Below are positions 17,418 through 27,535 of a stretch of DNA of 64,000 nt, in pieces. A program made the position numbers and the translations under genes. The stretch lies in contig MGSS01000064.1 in NCBI GenBank assembly GCA_001798595.1, forward strand, positions 1 to 64,000, read 5' to 3'. The stretch comes from Deltaproteobacteria bacterium RIFCSPLOWO2_12_FULL_60_19 (lineage in GTDB: Bacteria; Desulfobacterota; Binatia; UBA9968). The stretch's first letter is position 1; every line of letters begins with the position of its first letter. The notes below the pieces were generated by a model, which saw only the letters and a list, made by a program, of their open reading frames with translations, did not search any database and was not told where the DNA came from.

Positions 17418-18245
17418 ATGCGAAAGTTGGGACTGATCGCCGGCAATGGGAAATTTCCGCTGCTGTTCGCCGAGCAGGCGGCGCGCGAAGGAATTTCCCT
17501 GGTGACGGTCGCCCATCGCGGCGAGACGTTGCCGGAGATCGACGCTCTTGCGGGTCCCGTCACCTGGGTCTATGTGGGCGAGTTGGGCAAGATCATCCGC
17601 ACCTTTCACGAGGCGGGGGTGACCGAGGCGGTGATGGCGGGCGGGATCAAGAAGGTCAAGATATTTTCCAACTTTCGGCCCGACTTGAGGGGCGCGGCTT
17701 TCCTCGCCAGAGTCAGGAGCAGAGACGACGATCGGCTGTTGCGCGGGGTCGCCGACGAGCTCGAGCGCGAAGGGATCCACGTGGTGGAGTCGACGATTTT
17801 CCTCTCGCAAATTATCGCTCAAGAGGGGGCGCTGACCCTCCGCTCGCCGAGCAGTGAGCAGTGGGACGATATCCGCCTCGGCTTTCAAACGGCGAAGGAG
17901 GCAGGACGGCTGGGAATCGGGCAGTGCGTAGTCGTGAAGAATCGAGTGGTTTTGGCGGTCGAGGCGATCGAGGGGACGGACGCGACGATCCGGCGGGGAG
18001 GGGAGTTGGGGAAGGATGGGTTTGTCGTCGTGAAGGTGAGCAAGCCGCGGCAGGATCTCCGTTTCGACGTGCCCGCGGTGGGCGTGGAGACGATCAAGCT
18101 GCTGCGCGAGCTCAAAGGATCTGTCCTGGCGGTCGAGGCGGGGAAAACCATTTTGTTGGAGAAAGAAGCGCTCCTCGCAGAGGCGGAGAGCGGTGGCATC
18201 GCCGTCGTCGGAGTGAGCGAGAAGGTGCTGGAGGATAGGGGATAA
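17418..18245 (+). CDS. lpxI: UDP-2,3-diacylglucosamine diphosphatase LpxI (DUF1009)
   Basis: LGLIAGNGKFPLLFAEQA; GGIKKVKIF; follows lpxA. Confidence 0.9.
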   Translation: MRKLGLIAGNGKFPLLFAEQAAREGISLVTVAHRGETLPEIDALAGPVTWVYVGELGKIIRTFHEAGVTEAVMAGGIKKVKIFSNFRPDLRGAAFLARVRSRDDDRLLRGVADELEREGIHVVESTIFLSQIIAQEGALTLRSPSSEQWDDIRLGFQTAKEAGRLGIGQCVVVKNRVVLAVEAIEGTDATIRRGGELGKDGFVVVKVSKPRQDLRFDVPAVGVETIKLLRELKGSVLAVEAGKTILLEKEALLAEAESGGIAVVGVSEKVLEDRG

Positions 18246-18306
18246 AAGATAAAATGCAAAATGCAAAATGCAAAGAGAGCGTTGCTGCTTAATGTTTTGA
18301 TCCGTG

Positions 18307-19239
18307 ATGAGTACTGGAGAAGAAATTCCGGTGGGCGTGGTCGGTGTGGGTTACGCCGGGCGGCTCCATGCCGAGAAGTACGCGGCCTCTTCAAAGGCGA
18401 AGCTGGTCGGTGTCGTCGATATCGACGGCGGGCGCGCCAAAGAACTTGGCGAACGTCTCGGTGTGCCGTCGATGACCGACTACCGCGATCTCTTCGGCAA
18501 GGCCAGGTGCGTGAGCGTTGCCGTCCCCACCAAGCTGCACTTCGAAGTTGCAGAGGCCTTTCTCAAAGAGGGGATCGACGTTTTGGTGGAAAAACCGATG
18601 ACCGCTACGCTCGACGACGGGCGGCGGCTGGTCGCTTTCGCGCGCGAGGGGGCGCGCGTTCTCCAGGTGGGCCATCTCGAAAGATTCAACCCCGCGATCC
18701 GCGCGTTGGAGAAGGCGATTCGCGAGCCGAAGTTCGTCGAGTGCCACCGGCTGGCGCCGTTCGTGGAGCGCGGCACCGACGTCGACGTGGTGTTGGACCT
18801 GATGATCCATGACATCGATGTCATCGCGAGTCTCGTTCGGGCGCCGGTGCGGCAGGTCGATGCGGTCGGCGTCCCGGTGCTCACCGACAAGCCCGACATC
18901 GCCAACGCCAGAATCACGTTCGCCAACGGTTGCGTCGCCAACGTGACCGCAAGCCGGGTTTCGATGAAGCGCGAACGGAAAATCCGCATCTTTCAGCCGG
19001 ACGCCTACGTCTCGATCGACTATGACCAGAAGCGCGCGCAGATCTACCACAGGCCGGCGCGAGGCGCCTCGTGGATGGATATTCGCGGCGAGACCATCGA
19101 GATCAAAGAGGGCGACGCGCTGGCGGATCAGCTCGATTCGTTTCTGGAGTGCGTGCGGAGTCGCGCGACGCCGTTGGTCAGCGGGGAAGAGGGACTGCGC
19201 GCGCTTGAGATCGCGGCGAGCATCAGCGAGCGGCTGTGA
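18307..19239 (+). CDS. Gfo/Idh/MocA-family oxidoreductase
   Basis: GVVGVGYAGRLHAEKYA; VEKPMTATLDDGRRLV; VGHLERFNPA. Confidence 0.9.
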   Translation: MSTGEEIPVGVVGVGYAGRLHAEKYAASSKAKLVGVVDIDGGRAKELGERLGVPSMTDYRDLFGKARCVSVAVPTKLHFEVAEAFLKEGIDVLVEKPMTATLDDGRRLVAFAREGARVLQVGHLERFNPAIRALEKAIREPKFVECHRLAPFVERGTDVDVVLDLMIHDIDVIASLVRAPVRQVDAVGVPVLTDKPDIANARITFANGCVANVTASRVSMKRERKIRIFQPDAYVSIDYDQKRAQIYHRPARGASWMDIRGETIEIKEGDALADQLDSFLECVRSRATPLVSGEEGLRALEIAASISERL

Positions 19240-19268
19240 TGGGCGCTGACGATGCGCAAGGCGCCGCC

Positions 19269-19356
19269 CGCTCTCCGAGCCCGCGCAATGGGGTGCTGCT
19301 TAATCCCACCGGCGGTATCGGATGCGCGGGCTGTTCGACCGCGCGGCGCCTTTCAC
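19269..19356 (-). repeat. Dispersed repeat R3 copy 2 (inverted relative to 8182-8270)
   Basis: Reverse complement reads AGCCCGCGCATCCGATACCGCCGGTGGGATTAAGCAGCACCCCATTGCGCGGG. Confidence 0.8.
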
Positions 19357-19453
19357 TCGCGTCCGGTGCCGTCGCCCTTCAAGACTCGCCCCAAGCGCTA
19401 CGCCGCGTCGCGATCTGTTTTCGTGGCATGGATCGTTGAAGCTAAGGTTTTTA

Positions 19454-20626
19454 ATGGCGGTGAATGAGGTGGGGAACGAGCGCAAGCGGATCATGCTGGT
19501 GGTGGGCGAGGCCTCCGGAGATCTCCACGGCTCGCGCGTTGTCCGGGCGTTGCATCAGAAGGAGCCGGCCGTGGAGATTTCGGCGGTGGCCGGCGAGGCG
19601 CTCCGAGCTGAGGGCGTAAAGGTCCTGTTCGAGGTCGGCCGGCTCACCGGAATGGGGTTCTCCGAGCTCGCCGGCAACCTGGCCAATCTCTGGCGAGCCT
19701 ACTCGGTGCTCAAACGGGAGTTGACGGAGCGCCGGCCCGACCTGCTGATCTTGATCGACTTTCCGGAGTTCAACCTGCGCCTGGCGCGGATCGCCAAGCG
19801 GTTGGGGGTTCCGGTGTTGTACTACATCAGCCCGCAGGTCTGGGCGTGGCGCAAGCGCCGCGTCGCGGAGATCGCCCGCTCGGTGGATTGCATGGCCGTG
19901 GTCTTTCCCTTCGAAGTTCCGCTGTACGAAAAGGCCGGCCTCCGGGTTGAATTTGTCGGCCATCCACTGCTGGAGGTCGCCCGGTCGACGCGTACTCGCG
20001 AAGAAACTTTGGCTAATCTCGGTCTCGATCCGGCGAAGCTCACCGTCGCTATGCTGCCGGGAAGCCGCCGGCGCGAGGTGGCCTATCACCTGCCGGTGAT
20101 GATGGAAGCCGCCGAGCTTCTAGAGCGGGAGATGGCGGTGCAGTTTGTTCTGGTTCGGGCGAGCACCGTCCACGACAGCGGAATGACGCAAGCGCCGGAT
20201 CAAGCAGCGGCCTGGGTTTCGATCAGCGACGGGGATGTGTATAATGTGCTCCACGCGTGCGACCTGGCCTGGACCGCTTCGGGCACGGCGACGCTTGAGA
20301 CCGGCCTGATGCTCCGGCCCATGATCATCGTCTATCGCCTCGCGCGGCTGACGTATGCTCTGGCGAGACTGCTGGTGCGGGTGGAGCACGTCGGGATGGC
20401 CAACATCCTCGCCGGAGAGAGAGTGGTCCCTGAGTTGATTCAAACGGAGATGACGGCTCGCCGCATTGTCCACGAGAGCAAGGCGATTCTCGGCGATCGA
20501 GGGACGCGCGAGCGTATCGTCGCCAAATTGGCCGGAGTGCGGGAGAAGCTCGGCCAGCCGGGCGCCGCCGGGCGCGTGGCGGATCTCGCCCTGCAGTTGA
20601 TGGGTGAGGCCCGGCTCGACTCATAG
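19454..20626 (+). CDS. lpxB: Lipid-A-disaccharide synthase
   Basis: MLVVGEASGDLHGSRVV; ISPQVWAWRKRRV; LPGSRRREV. Confidence 0.96.
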   Translation: MAVNEVGNERKRIMLVVGEASGDLHGSRVVRALHQKEPAVEISAVAGEALRAEGVKVLFEVGRLTGMGFSELAGNLANLWRAYSVLKRELTERRPDLLILIDFPEFNLRLARIAKRLGVPVLYYISPQVWAWRKRRVAEIARSVDCMAVVFPFEVPLYEKAGLRVEFVGHPLLEVARSTRTREETLANLGLDPAKLTVAMLPGSRRREVAYHLPVMMEAAELLEREMAVQFVLVRASTVHDSGMTQAPDQAAAWVSISDGDVYNVLHACDLAWTASGTATLETGLMLRPMIIVYRLARLTYALARLLVRVEHVGMANILAGERVVPELIQTEMTARRIVHESKAILGDRGTRERIVAKLAGVREKLGQPGAAGRVADLALQLMGEARLDS

Positions 20627-20641
20627 AGCGAAGGAGAAAAC

Positions 20642-22396
20642 GTGAAGCAGGTTTGGCGCTTATTCCCATTTGTTAAACCCTACCTCTGGCCCTACTTCGT
20701 TTTGTCGTTGGTCTGCATGGCCGCTTTCGGCGGCAGCAGCGCGTTTTTGCCGTATCTCGTGCAAAACGTGTTCGACGACGTCTTCGCGCAAAAGAATGAA
20801 GCGGTGCTGGCCTATCTTCCGGTGGTGATCGTAGTCGTCTTTGTTTTTCGCGGCGCGGTGAACTTCGGCCAGAGCTATCTGAGTTCCTATGTCGGCCACG
20901 GAATCATCAACGACGTCCGAAACGCAATTCACCGGCACTTCCAGACCCTGTCTCTCTCGTTCTTTCATCGCAACCCGACCGGCACGCTGATCTCTCGCGT
21001 CACCAATGACGTGAACCTGGTGCGCGGCGTGCTGACGGATGCCGTGGCCTCTTTTATGCGCGACGCCGTTTCGCTCGCGGCTTTGACGGTCGTGGCGTTT
21101 CTTAAGGACCCGCTGCTCGCCAGCATCGCCTTTGTCGTATTCCCCGCCTCCGTCTATCCCATCATGCGGCTGGGCAAGAAGATCAAGCGCGTCACCAAAC
21201 GCGGGCAGGTGGCGAAAGGACTTTTGACCAGCATCCTGCAAGAGAGCATCCAGGGAAATCGCATCGTCAAGGCGTTCGGGATGGAGAACTATGAAATCGA
21301 GCGCTTTCAGCAAGAGAATCGTCGCGTCTTCAAGCAGGCGCTGCGGAGTAGCCGGACGCAGTCCATGGTGCAGCCGTCGATGGAGCTGCTGGCCTCTTTT
21401 GCGATCGGCGCAGTCGTCTGGTACGGCGGTCACAGCGTCATCGGGGGCGGGCGCAGCCAGGGTGAGTTTATCGCGTTTCTGGTAGCTATGTTTCTCATGT
21501 ATCAGCCCTTCAAGGGGCTCGCCAAGACCTACACGATGATCCATCAGGGTATTGCCGGCGCCGAACGGATATTTGAGGTCCTCGACGCCGACCCGGAGAT
21601 CAAGGACCGGCCGGGAGCGCAGCCGGCGCCGCGCTTTGCGCGGGAGATCGGATTTCACAACGTGAGTTTCGGCTACGCCCGCAAGCTCGTTCTGAGCGAC
21701 ATCGATTTGAAGGTCCGAGCGGGAGAGATGGTCGCGCTGGTCGGCGTCAGCGGAGTCGGCAAGAGCACGCTGGCGGATCTGGTGCCGCGCTTTTACGACG
21801 TGACGGCGGGCAAGATCACGATCGACGGCGTCGATATCCGCGATGTCACCGTGGAATCGTTGCGCTCGCAAATCGGGATCGTGACCCAGCAGACGTTTCT
21901 GTTCAACGATACCGTCAAGAACAACATTGCCTATGGGGATCCGACGAAGGACATGGATCATATCGTCGTCGCCGCCAAGGCCGCGCATGCCCATGAGTTC
22001 ATCGTGGCGATGCCCCAGGGCTACGATACGATGATCGGCGAGCTGGGAGTGAGGCTTTCAGGGGGGCAGCGCCAGCGGCTGGCGATCGCGCGGGCCCTAC
22101 TCAAAGACGCGCCGATTCTGATCCTGGACGAGGCGACGTCGTCGCTGGATACCGAGTCGGAAATGCTGGTGCAGCGAGCTCTGGAGAACCTGATGGTTCG
22201 CCGGACGACCTTGGTGATCGCCCATCGTCTCTCCACGATACGCAATGCGAACCGCATCGTCGTGCTGGTGGATGGGAGAATCGCGGAAGAGGGGACCCAC
22301 GAAGAGCTGCTGGGGCGGGAGTCGGAATACAGGCGGCTCCATACGCTCCAACTGCTGGAGGATGAAGGCGCTCACTCCGGCAAGGTTCTCCATTGA
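20642..22396 (+). CDS. msbA: Lipid A export ATP-binding/permease protein MsbA
   Basis: ABC exporter with TM domain and NBD ([43 protein letters not shown]). Confidence 0.93.
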   Translation: MKQVWRLFPFVKPYLWPYFVLSLVCMAAFGGSSAFLPYLVQNVFDDVFAQKNEAVLAYLPVVIVVVFVFRGAVNFGQSYLSSYVGHGIINDVRNAIHRHFQTLSLSFFHRNPTGTLISRVTNDVNLVRGVLTDAVASFMRDAVSLAALTVVAFLKDPLLASIAFVVFPASVYPIMRLGKKIKRVTKRGQVAKGLLTSILQESIQGNRIVKAFGMENYEIERFQQENRRVFKQALRSSRTQSMVQPSMELLASFAIGAVVWYGGHSVIGGGRSQGEFIAFLVAMFLMYQPFKGLAKTYTMIHQGIAGAERIFEVLDADPEIKDRPGAQPAPRFAREIGFHNVSFGYARKLVLSDIDLKVRAGEMVALVGVSGVGKSTLADLVPRFYDVTAGKITIDGVDIRDVTVESLRSQIGIVTQQTFLFNDTVKNNIAYGDPTKDMDHIVVAAKAAHAHEFIVAMPQGYDTMIGELGVRLSGGQRQRLAIARALLKDAPILILDEATSSLDTESEMLVQRALENLMVRRTTLVIAHRLSTIRNANRIVVLVDGRIAEEGTHEELLGRESEYRRLHTLQLLEDEGAHSGKVLH

Positions 22397-22402
22397 GGTG
22401 TC

Positions 22403-23689
22403 GTGGGCTATCCACTCTACAATGCGCTGCTTGCGCTCAGCACCGTCCTGTTCCTGCCTGTATTGCCGATCTTGCTGCTTTCGGGAAAACGGTTCCGTGA
22501 AGGCTTTTGGCAACGCTTCGCTGTTTATTCGAGGGCCACGCGCGAGGCCGCGCTGGGCTCGAAGCCGATTTGGATCCACGCGGTCTCGGTCGGCGAGGTG
22601 CTCGCGGCACGGGGGATAGCCGCTCGGTTAAAAGCTCTCTTGCCGGATAAAAAAATCCTGGTTTCAACCTTCACCTCCACAGGCAACGCCGTGGCGCGAG
22701 AGAACCTGGCCGCTGCGGACATGATCATCTATCTGCCGCTCGATTACCCCTGGGTGGTGCGGCGCGCGCTCAAGCTATTCGATCCGTCCTTACTGATTAT
22801 CTTTGAGACCGAGATATGGCCGAATCTTCTGCGCGCGGCGGCCGAGCGGGGAACGCCGGCGCTGCTGCTCAGCGGAAGATTGTCGCGGCGCTCGTTTCGC
22901 AGGTATCATTTGCTTCGGCGGTTTTTCGCCGCCGTGTTGCAGCAGTTTGCCGCGCTCGGCATGCAGAGCCGGGAGGATGCCGAGCGCATCGTCCGGCTGG
23001 GGGCCGACCCGCGCAAAGTCTCGGTTACCGGAAATCTCAAGCGCTCTTCCGCGCCGGCGGGCGAGAGCCGCGCCGGAGGGAAGTGGCGGGACCTCACCGG
23101 TCTCGGCGCCGGGTCCGGCCGGGTGCTGGTGGCCGGGAGCACGCATCGCGGGGAGGAAGAGATTTTACTGAACGCCTTTGTTTCTTTGAAGCAGCGCTTT
23201 CCCGACCTTGTCATGGTGTTGGCGCCGCGCCATCCCCAGCGCTTCGCCGAAGTCGAGAAACTGATCGAAAAGAGCAATTTGCGCTACGTGCGGCGCAGCC
23301 GGCTGAACGGCCGGCTGGGCCAAGCGCCCGACGTGCTGTTGCTCGACACGATCGGGGAGTTGGCGGACTTCTACCGCGTGGCGGACGTGGCTTTTGTCGG
23401 GGGAAGCCTGGTCGATGCGGGTGGCCACAATTTGCTGGAGCCGGCGTGGCATAGAAAACCGGTTTTGTTCGGGCCATGGGTCGGCGGCTATGCGGAGATC
23501 GCGGCGGAGATGAAGCAGAGCGGCGGCGGCGTCGAGGTCGGCGGAAAAGAGGAATTTGTTTTAGCAGCGTCCCGGCTCCTGTCGGACCGGGAGCGCGCGC
23601 GAACGGCAGGGGAGAAGGCCTATCAGGCGGTCCAGGCGACCGGCGCCGTCGTTGAAAAGAGCATGGAGCTTGTTTCTCGCTATGTGTAG
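22403..23689 (+). CDS. waaA: 3-deoxy-D-manno-octulosonic acid transferase
   Basis: IWIHAVSVGEVLAA; PLDYPWVVRRAL; FETEIWPNLLRAA; GGSLVDAGGHNLLEPA. Confidence 0.95.
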   Translation: MGYPLYNALLALSTVLFLPVLPILLLSGKRFREGFWQRFAVYSRATREAALGSKPIWIHAVSVGEVLAARGIAARLKALLPDKKILVSTFTSTGNAVARENLAAADMIIYLPLDYPWVVRRALKLFDPSLLIIFETEIWPNLLRAAAERGTPALLLSGRLSRRSFRRYHLLRRFFAAVLQQFAALGMQSREDAERIVRLGADPRKVSVTGNLKRSSAPAGESRAGGKWRDLTGLGAGSGRVLVAGSTHRGEEEILLNAFVSLKQRFPDLVMVLAPRHPQRFAEVEKLIEKSNLRYVRRSRLNGRLGQAPDVLLLDTIGELADFYRVADVAFVGGSLVDAGGHNLLEPAWHRKPVLFGPWVGGYAEIAAEMKQSGGGVEVGGKEEFVLAASRLLSDRERARTAGEKAYQAVQATGAVVEKSMELVSRYV

Positions 23690-23698
23690 GGCGGACGG

Positions 23699-24799
23699 GT
23701 GTCAGGGGAGATGAGTGCGGATTGGGCTCGCGGGATCTGGGACCGGAAGGGAATCGCGTCCCGGATCCTCTGGTTGCTGCTCCTTCCCCTGTCGTTTCTC
23801 TACGGCCTTGGGGCGCGGGTCCGAAACCTGCTCTATTCGCTCGACTGGCTCCACCCGAAGGGCCTCCCCCGACCGGTGGTGAGCATCGGGAATCTGACCG
23901 TCGGCGGAACCGGCAAAACCCCGACCACGCTCTGGCTCGCCGACCAGCTGGAGCGGCGAGGTTATCGGGTGGCGATACTCAGCCGCGGCTACAAGCGGTC
24001 TGAGAAACAGTGCGTCATCCTTGAGCCGCGCGGCGAAAACGGTCATTTTTTCAGCGAGGCCGAGGAGCTTCGGGCCGCCGGCGACGAGCCGGTGATGATG
24101 GCGCGCGTGTTCGGCCACCGCGTCGGCGTCGGGGCGGTGCGCTATGAAGTCGGCGCGCAGATGCTGCGGGACGGAGAGGTGGACGTGTTCATTCTTGACG
24201 ACGGCTTTCAACACCGCCGGCTCAAGCGAGACCTCGACCTGCTCTTGCTCGGTTTGGATTGGGAGGGATGGTTGATTCCCGCGGGCCCGTTTCGTGAGCC
24301 TCGAAGATCGCTCAACCGGGCCGACCTCTGCCTGGTGACCGGCGCGCGAGAGAGATGGGAGAAACTGCTCCGGGGCAGGCCGGCGGAGACGATCTTTTCC
24401 GGCGCGCTTGAGCCGCGGGCGCTGGTCGGCCTGGAAGCGGGGCGATGGAAAGAGTATCCGTTGACGATTCTGGGACGTAACAAGGTGCTCGCCGTGGCGG
24501 GCATCGCGGACCCGGGTCCCTTTTATCATGTGATCGACGAATGGGAAGGCGAGATCGTGGACACGATGCAATTTCCCGATCACTACAACTATTCGGCGCG
24601 GGATTGGCAAGATATCAATCGCGCCGCACGGGAAGTCGATCTGATCGTGACCACTGAAAAAGATCTTGTCAAGTTGGCGCGCTTTCCGTTCGCCCGGGAG
24701 AAACTCCTCGCGTTGCGCGTCGAGATGACGGTGGAAAACGGAGAGGCGCTGGTCCAGGCGGTGGAAAAGGTGATCCGAGGCAAGCAGCCGGAGTTTTAG
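23699..24799 (+). CDS. lpxK: Tetraacyldisaccharide 4'-kinase
   Basis: VVSIGNLTVGGTGKTPTTLWLA; ILSRGYKR; FILDDGFQHRRLKRDLDLLLL. Confidence 0.96.
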   Translation: MSGEMSADWARGIWDRKGIASRILWLLLLPLSFLYGLGARVRNLLYSLDWLHPKGLPRPVVSIGNLTVGGTGKTPTTLWLADQLERRGYRVAILSRGYKRSEKQCVILEPRGENGHFFSEAEELRAAGDEPVMMARVFGHRVGVGAVRYEVGAQMLRDGEVDVFILDDGFQHRRLKRDLDLLLLGLDWEGWLIPAGPFREPRRSLNRADLCLVTGARERWEKLLRGRPAETIFSGALEPRALVGLEAGRWKEYPLTILGRNKVLAVAGIADPGPFYHVIDEWEGEIVDTMQFPDHYNYSARDWQDINRAAREVDLIVTTEKDLVKLARFPFAREKLLALRVEMTVENGEALVQAVEKVIRGKQPEF

Positions 24800-24805
24800 A
24801 CAGAC

Positions 24806-25393
24806 ATGGGCGTCGTGAAGCGTCCAAGTCCCGCGGCGCTGCTTGACCGCGACGGCACCGTGATCCGTGACGTCGGCTACCTCAGGCGCGTCGAGGAGAT
24901 CGAACTGCTGCCCCGGGCGGCGGACGCGATCGGACTCCTCCGCCGGCACGGCCTAAAGGTTGTGATCGTCACCAATCAGTCGGCTGTGGCGCGCGGTCTT
25001 CTTACGGAAGCAGAGTTGGCGGCGATTCACCGTGAGCTGGCCCGGCGGCTGGCCGACGGCGGCGCGCCGCTGGACGGTCTTTACTACTGTCCGCACCACC
25101 CGACGGAGGGATGGGGGGCTCATCGGCGGGCGTGCGAGTGTCGCAAGCCGAACATCGGTCTGGCCAAGCGCGCGGCGGCCGAGCTTCATTTGGATCTCGG
25201 TCGCTGTTACGTCGTCGGCGACCAGCGGAGCGACATGGAGTTCGCGGCGCGCATTCCCGCACGGGGCTTCTTGCTGCAATCCGACGCGGCGCAGAGGGCG
25301 GCCGAGGCTGGGATCGAGCGCTTCTCTCTGGTAAAGGATTTGTGGGAAGCCGCCGAACTTATCGTCGAGGATATGGAACGGAAGGAGTCGTAA
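24806..25393 (+). CDS. gmhB: HAD-family D-glycero-D-manno-heptose-1,7-bisphosphate 7-phosphatase
   Basis: LLDRDGTVIRDVGYL; VTNQSAVARG; CECRKPNIGLA; VGDQRSDME. Confidence 0.92.
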   Translation: MGVVKRPSPAALLDRDGTVIRDVGYLRRVEEIELLPRAADAIGLLRRHGLKVVIVTNQSAVARGLLTEAELAAIHRELARRLADGGAPLDGLYYCPHHPTEGWGAHRRACECRKPNIGLAKRAAAELHLDLGRCYVVGDQRSDMEFAARIPARGFLLQSDAAQRAAEAGIERFSLVKDLWEAAELIVEDMERKES

Positions 25394-25400
25394 CAGGCGC

Positions 25401-26342
25401 ATGGTTTCATTGATCACAGGGGTAGCGGGCTTTGTCGGCTCGCACCTGGCCGAGCGGCTGCTCGGCGAGGGCCATCGGGTGCGCGGCGTCGATATGTTTT
25501 TGGGAAACTATCCTCGCCGCTACAAAGAACGGAATCTCTCCCGCTTCAACGCGCATCCCAGTTTCGAGTTTATCGAATCGGATCTGCTCCGGCTCGACCC
25601 GGCCGGTCTGCTGCGCGATGTTTACTATGTCTTTCACCTGGCCGCACAGCCGGGCGTGCGCGCGAGCTGGGGACAGGAATTTTCCCAATACACGCACCAC
25701 AATATCCTGGTGACTCAGGCGCTGCTCGAAGCGAGCAAGGGGAGCGGCATCAAGAAATTCGTCTACGCGTCGTCGTCGTCCGTCTACGGGGACACCCAGG
25801 ACCTCCCGATGCGCGAGACCGGCATGACCCGGCCGGTCTCGCCCTACGGCGTGAGCAAGCTCGCGGCCGAGCAACTCTGCTACCTTTACTGGAAAGAGTT
25901 CGCCGTGCCCACGGTTTCCCTCCGCTACTTTACCGTTTACGGGCCGCGCCAGCGGCCGGACATGTTTTTTCACATTCTGATGCGCGCGCATCATCGCGGC
26001 GAAGCGATCCCGCTCTACGACGACGGCGGGCAAAGCCGCGACTTCACCTTTTGCGCGGACATCGTCGAGGGAACCTTCGCCGCCGCTCTCTATCCGGGGT
26101 CCGGAGAGGTTTTCAACCTCGGCGGCGGGTCGCGCACGACGATCACCGAGGCGCTGGCGATGGTTGAAGAGATCTCCGGAAAGAAGCTGAAACTCAACCG
26201 GCTGGAGCGCCAGAAGGGCGACGTGCGCCACACCGCGGCCGAGATCGCCGCGGCGCGCTCCAAGCTCGCCTTCAATCCCCGCGTCAAGTTATTCGACGGC
26301 CTCGTCCAAGAGTGGGATTGGATACGGCAGATCGCCGAGTAG
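25401..26342 (+). CDS. NAD-dependent epimerase/dehydratase (extended SDR)
   Basis: LITGVAGFVGSHLAERLL; YASSSSVYG; SPYGVSKLAAE. Confidence 0.92.
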   Translation: MVSLITGVAGFVGSHLAERLLGEGHRVRGVDMFLGNYPRRYKERNLSRFNAHPSFEFIESDLLRLDPAGLLRDVYYVFHLAAQPGVRASWGQEFSQYTHHNILVTQALLEASKGSGIKKFVYASSSSVYGDTQDLPMRETGMTRPVSPYGVSKLAAEQLCYLYWKEFAVPTVSLRYFTVYGPRQRPDMFFHILMRAHHRGEAIPLYDDGGQSRDFTFCADIVEGTFAAALYPGSGEVFNLGGGSRTTITEALAMVEEISGKKLKLNRLERQKGDVRHTAAEIAAARSKLAFNPRVKLFDGLVQEWDWIRQIAE

Positions 26343-26347
26343 CGGCG

Positions 26348-27535
26348 TTATCGCTTTTGCGCCTGAGTCTGCGCCCAGCGGCCTGCAACTTCGAGCGTCG
26401 CTCTCCAAGCCCGCCGCGCCCGCCTAGAAATCGCATACGCCGCCAGTCGCCATAAACTGTTCACCCCGCAGAGACGCTGAAGATATGCGGCAAAGCCGGG
26501 CAGGTTATATTTCGAACCGGCGCCGGGCTCCAGGCGCAGATAGTTGAACCAATGAAGCGGCAGATAACCGAAAGGCTTCGCGCCGTAGTTCCGACTTTTA
26601 TACCGGTATTCGATCCGCTCCAATCTGGAGGTGGGCATATTCTTAAGGCGGCGCAACACCTCGGCGGGGATGGGGGCATCGAAGCGATCCCGCAGATAGG
26701 TGAGGGCCGCTTTGAGTGGGCAGAGCAGACGGCGCTGTTCCGTCTGCGCGAGCAGCCGTTGCCAATCCAGCTCGGATGTCGAGCCGTTGATGATCGCTAG
26801 GGCGTCCGCGATCCAGCGGAACGGCGGCAGCGGATCCCATCGCACGCCGTGCGCGCAGACGTGCAGCAGGTGGTCGGTTGAATTCAACGTGTAACTCGAC
26901 ACCTCATCGATCTTTAGGGTGACCGCTCCGTCCCAGAGGTCATCGTCCGCATCGGGCCGGCAGCATTCTGGGAAGACATGCCAATGAAGATCGAATCTCC
27001 GGCCCGCCGCGTCCCTGAACCCGAACCCGTGGCCGACCGACAGGTAAGTTTCGTGCAGAGTTTCCGGCCAACTGTCCGCGGCCACCCAGCCTGAACCCTG
27101 CAAGAAGCGGACGGCCGTCAACGCCTGCCCTCTCCGGACCAGAACATCGAAGTCAGCCATAGGACGAAGCCCGTAGTCCCGGTAATACAGCAAAACCAAA
27201 GGGACCCCTTTGAGCACCAGCGTGTCGATACCAAGGTCGTGAAGAGAGCGTAGCAGAGCCGCCATGTGGCGAAACGAGATTTGGTTCTTATACCAGGTCA
27301 GACGATAAACACCCTTGAGCTTGTCCACCAGGGGCCCTCGGATTCCGTGCGCGTGAACATTTTTGTAAAGCTGCGGGAGCAAGCGGTACGAGGCGGCATC
27401 GAGCCGGTCCGGATGGACGCTCGATCTCCATTCATCCCAGGCGGCGATCACCTGTGGCCCTCGCAGGAGCGCGGCGCGCAAGAGCAACTCTTGCTCCGGG
27501 GTAGGCCAACAGTCGGTTTTAACCCTTGGGTTCAT
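26348..27535 (-). CDS. Nucleotidyltransferase-family protein (NTP_transf_5-like, PF14907 type)
   Basis: LGIDTLVLKGVPLVLLYYRDYGLRPMADFDVLVRRGQALTAVRFL; FDLHWHVFPEC. Confidence 0.85.
   Translation of the reverse strand: MNPRVKTDCWPTPEQELLLRAALLRGPQVIAAWDEWRSSVHPDRLDAASYRLLPQLYKNVHAHGIRGPLVDKLKGVYRLTWYKNQISFRHMAALLRSLHDLGIDTLVLKGVPLVLLYYRDYGLRPMADFDVLVRRGQALTAVRFLQGSGWVAADSWPETLHETYLSVGHGFGFRDAAGRRFDLHWHVFPECCRPDADDDLWDGAVTLKIDEVSSYTLNSTDHLLHVCAHGVRWDPLPPFRWIADALAIINGSTSELDWQRLLAQTEQRRLLCPLKAALTYLRDRFDAPIPAEVLRRLKNMPTSRLERIEYRYKSRNYGAKPFGYLPLHWFNYLRLEPGAGSKYNLPGFAAYLQRLCGVNSLWRLAAYAISRRARRAWRATLEVAGRWAQTQAQKR

Noticed and set aside
20660-21994. 444-aa minus-strand ORF opposite msbA
   Set aside because: Antisense shadow ORF; no domain sense; msbA unambiguous
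23702-24949. 415-aa minus-strand ORF opposite lpxK
   Set aside because: Antisense shadow of lpxK
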